Source: Thiodiazotropha sp040506975 (GTDB lineage Bacteria; Pseudomonadota; Gammaproteobacteria; Chromatiales; Chromatiaceae). Taken from it: a stretch of DNA of 64,000 nucleotides. Every line of letters begins with the position of its first letter. Within the stretch, counting starts at the first letter, position 1. Of this stretch, positions 55,175-61,638 are shown in pieces. The stretch is from contig OZ242974.1 in the NCBI GenBank assembly GCA_965211775.1, positions 2,790,001-2,854,000 on the forward strand, written 5' to 3'. Made by a program: the position numbers and the translations under genes. The notes below the pieces were generated by a model. The model was not told the DNA's origin. It saw only the letters and a program-made list of their open reading frames with translations, and ran no database searches.

Positions 55175-56767
55175 TTATCCCTTCTTTTGGCTTGAGACAA
55201 CACGTATCGCGCCGTGCAGGAGCACGCCAATCAGCGCCAGCAACGCCATGGTCAAGAACAGTTTGTCGAGTATGGGTAGGCTGCCGATGCCCGGCATATA
55301 AAGACCTTCGACATCTTTCATGCGTCCATCCCTGCTGTGACAAGACACGCAGGCGAGGGAATCCTCGGCCGGCGCGACCATATGATTGACGGGTATGCGC
55401 ATTTCGGTTTCGACAAAGCCAACCTCGCCGCTGAACTCCCGGCCCGCCACCTTCATTGCGGCATCGATGGACGCTGTCCAGTCAAAGGTCTTCCAGTAGC
55501 CGTCATTCTTTTTTCCGAACAGACTCGCCGGCACGAGGGTCGCCTTTTCCGCATCGATAGGTTGTTTCCCGCGCAAGGTCTTGACCTGCCATATACGGGC
55601 TTTGGGATCATCAGGGCCACCGGTTAGCGTATTAAGCTGCACGACCCCGCCGGGATCGATGCTGTCATCCATGGTCGTGAATTCGATCCGGCCACTGAAC
55701 CAGACGTATTCCGGCACCAAGTTCTCGGCCCACTGAGCGCTTCCCCGTTGTGAAGAGTATGTGATGCGCCCCTCGCCATCCTTTTCGACGATCGCCTTGC
55801 CCTTTTCATTGAGGCGACCGGCCGTCGACCAATCCCAATAGGTTTTCGTCGGCAGGCCGCCGCGCGCCAGCGCGGGGATATGGCATGTCTGGCAGGCGAT
55901 CCGGTCTACGTGATTGTTTAGCTTGGGGTTGGCGCCTTCCGGGTGGGGCATCAGGCCGTGGCAGGATTCGCAGGTGGCGCGGCTGCCGCCAACGACGTCA
56001 ACGCCGTGTTCATCCTTGCTCTCGGGCTCGTACTGGCTACCACGCATCTGATGCCATTCGGTTTTATGGCAGGTGGTGCAGCTATAACCGAGCCCGTCTT
56101 GCGCCATGTGCACGTCGAGGTGGCGGGGGGCCGTCGCCAGCGATGAATCGAGGTCCCCCTGTTTGATGCCATCGCCCCCGTCGCTGTAGAAATGGCAGCC
56201 ACCACAGGATTGCACGGTTGGCTTTCCGATCTGTTTCGCCAGTTCAGAATAATTCGGTTTGCGGACCACCTCACGCGCCTTGGACTTGTCCCATTCCACA
56301 TGGCAGGCTGAACACTTGACACGCAGCTGGTGCATTTTGTTGGACGCATAGGTCCCGGTGGTATCATGACAGGCAAGGCAATCGACCTGCTCCTCGGCCG
56401 TGAAGCCGAAACCTTCATCCTTCCATTCGTTGCTGATGTGGCACCGGGCGCAATAGGGTCCGTTCGACGAGATCGCGACCATCGTGCTGTTCAGGACGTT
56501 CCGCTTGCCGAGCAACTGTCCCGTCTTGTCGTTCGGAATTTCCCAGTTCCAGTGACTGGATGCATGCACCTGCTTGGCGGCCAGGTTATGGCAACTGAGG
56601 CATGCTTTCGTCAGCTCCATGCCGGACTTAAATCTCTGCTGCAAGACCTCAAAGCTGGAATGGTCGGCGGTCGATAGTTGCGAGGGTGCTTGAGTGACCG
56701 TTTCCGGCACTTTTTCAAAAGCCCCGTGGGAGCTGTTGAGAGTCAATCCTAAAAAAAAGAACGACAT
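55175..56767 (-). CDS. Nine-haem OTR-like cytochrome c, N-terminus altered
   Basis: 530 residues from the ATG at 56767. Nine CXXCH motifs: CLSCH, CARCH, CLACH, CSACH, CGGCH, CTTCH, CESCH, CQTCH and CVSCH. The spacing and segments such as HMAQDGLGYSCTTCHKTEWHQMRG resemble the octahaem tetrathionate reductase (OTR) family. A C-terminal membrane anchor (LFLTMALLALIGVLLHGAI) follows. The N-terminal signal peptide seems cut: in-frame codons upstream continue hydrophobic (HFCLGCLMSFFFLGL) and then run into an IS200-like end, so the native start may be missing. It is first in the Mo-enzyme operon. Confidence 0.85.
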   Translation of the reverse strand: MSFFFLGLTLNSSHGAFEKVPETVTQAPSQLSTADHSSFEVLQQRFKSGMELTKACLSCHNLAAKQVHASSHWNWEIPNDKTGQLLGKRNVLNSTMVAISSNGPYCARCHISNEWKDEGFGFTAEEQVDCLACHDTTGTYASNKMHQLRVKCSACHVEWDKSKAREVVRKPNYSELAKQIGKPTVQSCGGCHFYSDGGDGIKQGDLDSSLATAPRHLDVHMAQDGLGYSCTTCHKTEWHQMRGSQYEPESKDEHGVDVVGGSRATCESCHGLMPHPEGANPKLNNHVDRIACQTCHIPALARGGLPTKTYWDWSTAGRLNEKGKAIVEKDGEGRITYSSQRGSAQWAENLVPEYVWFSGRIEFTTMDDSIDPGGVVQLNTLTGGPDDPKARIWQVKTLRGKQPIDAEKATLVPASLFGKKNDGYWKTFDWTASIDAAMKVAGREFSGEVGFVETEMRIPVNHMVAPAEDSLACVSCHSRDGRMKDVEGLYMPGIGSLPILDKLFLTMALLALIGVLLHGAIRVVSSQKKG

Positions 56768-56794
56768 CAAGCACCCTAGACAAAAATGGAGACC

Positions 56795-56951
56795 CCCCAG
56801 CTCTGCTGGGGAGGCATCAACAGTTTGACAGAAACAGTAGTCTCATAGTAACCCCAAAGCGTGAGCCGCCAAGCAACACGCTAAGGAGAAACCATGAGAC
56901 AAGTAGAAAGTTTAAGCCACACGAGATGGGAGTGTAAGTACCATATTGTTT
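56795..56951 (+). mobile_element. IS200/IS605-family remnant (left end and tnpA start)
   Basis: The left end has a hairpin CCCCAGC-TCT-GCTGGGG (56795-56811), typical of the structured ends of this family. A tnpA start follows at 56894, behind AAGGAG, encoding MRQVESLSHTRWECKYHIV, the conserved N-terminus of the Y1 transposase. IS1595 copy 5 cuts the gene after 19 codons, so it is dead. The exact outer boundary is unclear. Confidence 0.85.
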
Positions 56952-57980
56952 CCTGATTACTCATGAGGCTCAGCTATTGAGCCTGTGGTGCAAGCATAAT
57001 GGAACCTACTGAATAAAAGAGGATTTCATCATGCCGAGAAATACTATTCAATTTCAAAAAGGTCTTGGTTTGCACGATTTTCTGGAACAATATGGGACCG
57101 AGGATCAGTGTCGACAGGCATTGTATGATTTGCGCTGGCCGACGGGCTATGTCTGCCCTGAGTGCGGCAACACAACAGGCTGTGAACTCAAAAAGCGTCA
57201 GATATATCAATGTCACAAGTGCCATCATCAGACTTCCCTGACCGCCGGCAGCATCTTCCATGGCACCAAGCTGCCGCTGGGAACGTGGTTTCTTGCGATC
57301 TATCTGTTGATCCAACGCAAGAAAAGTATCTCGGCGCTGCAACTTTCCCGCGAAATCGGGGTGAACTACAATACGGCCTGGCGACTCAAGCATAAGTTGA
57401 TGCAGGTGATGATGGAACGTGAGCGTGGAAAAAAACTGGCCGGTCGCATCGAATTGGATGATGCTTATCTCGGAGGCGAGCAAGCCGGTAAGCGTGGTCG
57501 TGGGTCGCGCAACAAAATCCCTTTCGTAGCTGCTGTTGAGACGACGCGGGACGGCAGGCCCATGAAAATTCAACTGCGTCGTGTAAGGGGCTTCCGCAAA
57601 CGTGAAATCGCCCGCTACGCCCGCTCCTGCTTGATGCCTGGCAGCGAAGTCTTTACCGATGGGCTTTGGTGCTTTAGTGGCGTGACAACCGCTGATTGCC
57701 ATCATAACCCCATGGTGACGGGTGGTGGGCGCCAAAGTGTCCAGTATTCGTGCTTCAAATGGGTAAACACGATGTTGGGTAATGTCAAAAACAGTCTGTT
57801 GGGTACTTTTCATGCGATTCGAGATAAACATGTGTCGCGTTATCTTGCTGAGTTCGAATATCGGTTTAACCGCCGTTTCGATTTACCCGCCATGATTGAA
57901 CGATTGCTTTTTGCCGCTCTTCGCACTCCACCTATGCCATATCGCCTCTTGAGAATGGCTGAGGTTTAGGGGTAATCAGG
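56952..57980 (+). mobile_element. IS1595-family insertion sequence, copy 5 (1029 bp), no target duplication
   Basis: Complete ends, with the variant CCTGATTACTCATGAGG. The left flank TATTGTTT differs from the right flank ATTGGTTT. Left is an IS200 tnpA fragment, right is a truncated ferredoxin/FAD gene. This points to recombination with another copy rather than a simple insertion. Confidence 0.92.
57031..57969 (+). CDS. IS1595-family transposase, copy 5
   Basis: 312 residues, intact, with two changes from consensus (Gly in PLGTWFLA and Ile in LLIQRKK). Domains as in the sister copies. Confidence 0.95.
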   Translation: MPRNTIQFQKGLGLHDFLEQYGTEDQCRQALYDLRWPTGYVCPECGNTTGCELKKRQIYQCHKCHHQTSLTAGSIFHGTKLPLGTWFLAIYLLIQRKKSISALQLSREIGVNYNTAWRLKHKLMQVMMERERGKKLAGRIELDDAYLGGEQAGKRGRGSRNKIPFVAAVETTRDGRPMKIQLRRVRGFRKREIARYARSCLMPGSEVFTDGLWCFSGVTTADCHHNPMVTGGGRQSVQYSCFKWVNTMLGNVKNSLLGTFHAIRDKHVSRYLAEFEYRFNRRFDLPAMIERLLFAALRTPPMPYRLLRMAEV

Positions 57981-58832
57981 ATTGGTTTTGACCTCATATC
58001 CTCCCTTGTCATTGGACAGAATCTTCTCAACCCGCTCATGGTAATTGATTTTTACACCGGTTTTTTTCTCTACTTTCTGCCAGAATTCCAGCAGTTTCTC
58101 CTTGGTTGTTTCGGTGAATTTCACCTCGCCGACCAGCGGCATTTTGACGGGCGCGGTCATCACCAATTTCCCCCGGGGGAATTGAAATACGGTTCCCCCC
58201 AAGGATTCCTGTTCAACGGTCTTGTATTTTAATTTTTTCTCCATGGATCTGAGGGAGGCGCAAAACCCGGCCGGTCCGGCACCGACTATTAAGACATCCA
58301 GCGGTGCGGAGGCGGAGGCGGAGGCGCCGTTATTGAGATCGTCGACAATGTAATCCAGTGCTTTATATCCCTGTTCGATGGCGTTCCTGATCAGTCCCAT
58401 GCCACCCAATTCACCGGCAATAAAGATACCGGGCATGCTCGTCTCGAAGTTGGGTTTCAGGAGCGGGATGTCCACGCCGCGCTTTTCGGTACCGAATACC
58501 AGGGTGATGGCATCGAACGGGCAGGCGGTCTTGCAGGCGCCGTGACCGATGCAGTTGGTAGGTGCGATCAGTTCCGCCTTGTTGTCGATCAGGCCAAGTA
58601 CAGGATGATTCGCCTGTTCCGGACAGGCCTTGACGCAGGTGCCGCAGCCCATGCACTTCCCCGCGTCGATTAACGGATGGAGTGAGGCGGGTTCTGTCAA
58701 ACCGGCCTCGAACTCCTCGGTCTTCAGTGCGAGGTTCCGTTTGCTTTTGCGCTTTGTATAGACGGCATAGATTAACCATACAGAAATTATGGGTAGGGCG
58801 TATATCATATATAGGTCTAGGGAGTACTGCAT
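57966..58832 (-). CDS. Membrane-anchored ferredoxin-FAD/NAD(P) oxidoreductase, 3'-truncated
   Basis: 288 residues visible, starting MQYSLDLYMIYALP with a membrane helix at about 5-22. Two 4Fe-4S groups follow: CMGCGTCVKACP and CIGHGACKTACP. Next come an FAD-domain part (GIFIAGELGGMGLIRNAIEQGYKAL) and a Rossmann motif VLIVGAGPAGFCAS. The protein ends in IS1595 copy 5 (PDYP) in the middle of the oxidoreductase domain; the rest is missing. It stands divergently to a cytochrome-b-like gene and two multihaem cytochromes and probably feeds electrons to them. Confidence 0.85.
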   Translation of the reverse strand: MQYSLDLYMIYALPIISVWLIYAVYTKRKSKRNLALKTEEFEAGLTEPASLHPLIDAGKCMGCGTCVKACPEQANHPVLGLIDNKAELIAPTNCIGHGACKTACPFDAITLVFGTEKRGVDIPLLKPNFETSMPGIFIAGELGGMGLIRNAIEQGYKALDYIVDDLNNGASASASAPLDVLIVGAGPAGFCASLRSMEKKLKYKTVEQESLGGTVFQFPRGKLVMTAPVKMPLVGEVKFTETTKEKLLEFWQKVEKKTGVKINYHERVEKILSNDKGGYEVKTNPDYP

Positions 58833-58850
58833 CTTACTGTCGGTACTCAA

Positions 58851-59102
58851 AATTTCAGAGAGTGTTGTAGTTCACATTTCATTAGCTAAGAACGCCTGAA
58901 TTTTACAGCCTTATTCATCATTTCGGTCTCTCTGTCGAAAACATAAATGATGTCAGAGTGTGTTTTTGTGAAGCTCTTCATGGATGGGAAAAATGTCCCA
59001 ATATAAGATTGCTGCATGTATTCGACTGAGGCTGATCATAAGATACAACTCAATAAAAATTTAATAAGTAACAAAATTCATACCAGTTTATAGGTGATAT
59101 TG
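58851..59102. promoter_or_regulatory. Divergent intergenic region of the multihaem module
   Basis: About 250 A+T-rich bases between the ferredoxin/FAD gene and the cytochrome-b-like gene. Promoters for both directions are expected. I found no convincing operator or -35/-10 pair. A TAGGTGAT ribosome-binding stretch lies just before the ATG at 59103. Confidence 0.4.
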
Positions 59103-60014
59103 ATGAATACAGCCGCAATTCCGGCCAGCGTTAATGAGACAGTTCTTGATAGGATTCTCTCCGCATGGCAGCAACGAGCAGGCCTAATCACAACCCTAGG
59201 ATTTACATTGTTTTCCATGCTTTTGCTCTATATGGGATGGCTGAATCATACAGAAGCGGTATGGACAGCGGAATCTGGATGGGGATATTGGTTCGGAATT
59301 GTCGGTGGCAGCCTGATGCTGATGTTGTTGCTCTATCCCATGCGCAAGCGGCTTCACTTCATGAACAAGTGGCTGACGGTCAAGTTCTGGTTTCGCCTGC
59401 ACATGGTATTTGGTGTTCTGGGACCTGTATTGATCATGATGCATTCGAGTTTCCACATTGGCTCGCTGAATGGACAGGTGGCCCTTTACAGCATGCTGTT
59501 CGTGGCCATCAGTGGCCTGTTCGGCCGTTATTTCTATACCCGAATCCATTATGGTTTGTATGGTAAAAAGGCCACGTTCGCCTCTCTGCATGCGGACTCG
59601 GCGGAGTTGAATCAAAAACTCGGTCCCCTGTTCGAGCTCCAGCCCAGGGCGCGCGAGATGATGAAGCAGTATGAGAAAATGGTCATGGAAGCCCCTAAAG
59701 GTCCGATTGCCAGCGCCAAGCACTGGTTCAAGATGCGACTCATGTCCGTCAGGATCTACCCGACTGTAATGCGCGCATTGAATAAAAAACTCTTGGCAGC
59801 CGGTCATTGAAAGAACTGGAACAGGGCCAAAGTACGGCGCAAACAACTTCGTATCCGGAAAATACTGCTGACACATCGCAGTGTACTTCGACAGATTCTC
59901 GAGCTACATTTCTACGAGAGGCTATTCGCTATTTGGCATCTGCTTCATATGCCGCTGTTCATCATGATGGTGATAACTGGTTTTGTGCATGTCTATGCTG
60001 TTCATGCTTATTAA
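59103..60014 (+). pseudogene. Cytochrome-b-like membrane protein with in-frame TGA
   Basis: The first 235 codons form a membrane protein with four helices (about 28-48, 57-76, 94-120 and 125-145) and possible haem-b His residues (RLHMVFGVLGPVLIMMHSSFHIG). TGA is codon 236 (59808-59810). The same frame continues for 67 more sense codons through RAKVRRKQLRIRKILL and a clear last helix FAIWHLLHMPLFIMMVITGFVHVYAVHAY to TAA at 60014. So a single nonsense change splits a 303-residue protein. The 235-residue form may still be made but lacks the last haem-binding helix. Confidence 0.85.
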
Positions 60015-60044
60015 TTAACGAGTAACTGTTTTTTTAGATTCGTG

Positions 60045-61619
60045 ATGATACGAAATGGCTGCTATGCCTTTTGTCTGTGTCTACTCATGCTTTGCTCTAT
60101 TTCTCCTGTCATGGCTGGGAAGCTGGATCTTATTTTGATGCCCGGTCCGGTTATTTCTGGTCATGCCGAGTTTGAGGAAAAGTGCGAAAGCTGCCACGAG
60201 ACACTGAAAAAGGCTGAACAGGTGGAACGTTGCCTCTCATGTCACGACCATAGTGATGTCGCCAAGGACATCGAACAGGGGATCGGGTATCACGGCAGGC
60301 TTGATCAGGAACAGGCAAAAAACTGTAAGCGTTGCCATACGGAACACAAGGGACGGGAGCGGGACATTGTCAATCTGGACAGCGAATCGTTCGATCACAG
60401 TCAAACCGATTTCAGTCTCAAGGGAGCTCATACAACCCTGACATGTCAACTCTGTCATACTCAGGAGTACAAGAAATACAGCCAGGCGCCTTCACTCTGT
60501 TTCGATTGCCATGAATCCGATGATGCCCACAAAGGAAAGCTTGGTAAGGAGTGTGAAATCTGCCATAACGAAAAGAGCTGGAGCAAACAGACCTTCGACC
60601 ACGACCTTGATACGGAATACCCGCTCAGTGGCAAGCACAGAGAACTGGATTGCAGATTGTGTCATGCCGATGATCACTACAAGAACACCCCAAAGGAGTG
60701 TGTCGGCTGCCATCTGATCAATGATGCGCACAATGGGCGCTATGGCAAGGTGTGCGCCAAGTGCCACAGTACGGAAGGGTGGAAAGAACTTGTCTTCAAT
60801 CACACTGCGGATACCGAATTTCCACTGGAGGGTCGGCATAAGGATGTCCCTTGCGACACCTGCCATAAGCGGGGTCCGTATGATAAAAAGCCCGCCAAGC
60901 GCTGTTTTTCATGCCATGAAAAAGATGATGTGCACAAAGGCCGCAATGGTGAGAAGTGCGAGGATTGTCACAGCGCCGAGAGCTGGACCAAAGTGATGTT
61001 CGAGCATGGCAATGACACCCAGTTCCCACTCAAGGGCAAACATCAGGACCTAGTCTGTACCGCCTGCCATCGCACAGTGGCGATGGACGACCTTCAAGAG
61101 GCCGATTGTATCACTTGTCATCGGCCCATCGATGTGCATAAGAATGAGCTGGGTGAGGATTGCGGTTATTGCCATATTGAACAGGGATGGAACGTTAAAC
61201 TCTTTTTCGAGCACGACATCACCCGTTTTCCCCTGATCGGCATCCACAGTGTCACCACTTGTGAATCCTGCCATCTGAATGCCGAATTTCAACAAACCGA
61301 TACTGCCTGCCTTGCCTGCCACGAGACCGAAGAGCCCCATGAGGGCCGCATGGGGGAGAAGTGCGGTGACTGCCACAATCCCAATGCCTGGCTATTGTGG
61401 ACCTTCGATCATGATACCCAGACTGACTTTCCGCTGGAGGGTAAGCACGGAGAAATCTACTGTGACAAATGCCATCGGACGGATCTGACAGAACATAAAC
61501 AATCCGCTAACCACTGCTACGGCTGTCACCGGGGGGATGACATACATCGCGGCGGCTTCGGCCGTCACTGCGATCGTTGCCATAGCACAGAGACCTTCGA
61601 GGATCCGGTCATTCGTTGA
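60045..61619 (+). CDS. 21-haem periplasmic cytochrome c
   Basis: 524 residues from ATG (a GTG lies one codon upstream). A signal peptide ends near PVMA-23. I count 21 CXXCH motifs, from CESCH near residue 48 to CDRCH near 515. They lie in repeats of about 62 residues with three haems each, marked by F-x-H-x-D/T-x-FPL-x-GKH and DDxHKG. The lack of aromatic enzymatic motifs suggests an electron conduit. It lies between the cytochrome-b-like gene and a larger repetitive cytochrome, consistent with a route from inner membrane to outside. Confidence 0.9.
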   Translation: MIRNGCYAFCLCLLMLCSISPVMAGKLDLILMPGPVISGHAEFEEKCESCHETLKKAEQVERCLSCHDHSDVAKDIEQGIGYHGRLDQEQAKNCKRCHTEHKGRERDIVNLDSESFDHSQTDFSLKGAHTTLTCQLCHTQEYKKYSQAPSLCFDCHESDDAHKGKLGKECEICHNEKSWSKQTFDHDLDTEYPLSGKHRELDCRLCHADDHYKNTPKECVGCHLINDAHNGRYGKVCAKCHSTEGWKELVFNHTADTEFPLEGRHKDVPCDTCHKRGPYDKKPAKRCFSCHEKDDVHKGRNGEKCEDCHSAESWTKVMFEHGNDTQFPLKGKHQDLVCTACHRTVAMDDLQEADCITCHRPIDVHKNELGEDCGYCHIEQGWNVKLFFEHDITRFPLIGIHSVTTCESCHLNAEFQQTDTACLACHETEEPHEGRMGEKCGDCHNPNAWLLWTFDHDTQTDFPLEGKHGEIYCDKCHRTDLTEHKQSANHCYGCHRGDDIHRGGFGRHCDRCHSTETFEDPVIR

Positions 61620-61638
61620 CTGTCATCGGAATGGACAA

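Noticed and set aside
54277..55389. 370-codon plus-strand frame across the cytochrome b region
   Set aside because: Antisense to well-identified genes of the Mo operon; no domain or start signal.
48263..57980. Simple inversion between IS1595 copies 4 and 5
   Set aside because: Swapping the inner flanks does not produce matching 8-bp duplications at either end.
59808..59810. TGA as a selenocysteine codon in the cytochrome-b-like gene
   Set aside because: No SECIS-like hairpin was recognised right after it and no selenoprotein context; a plain nonsense change is simpler.
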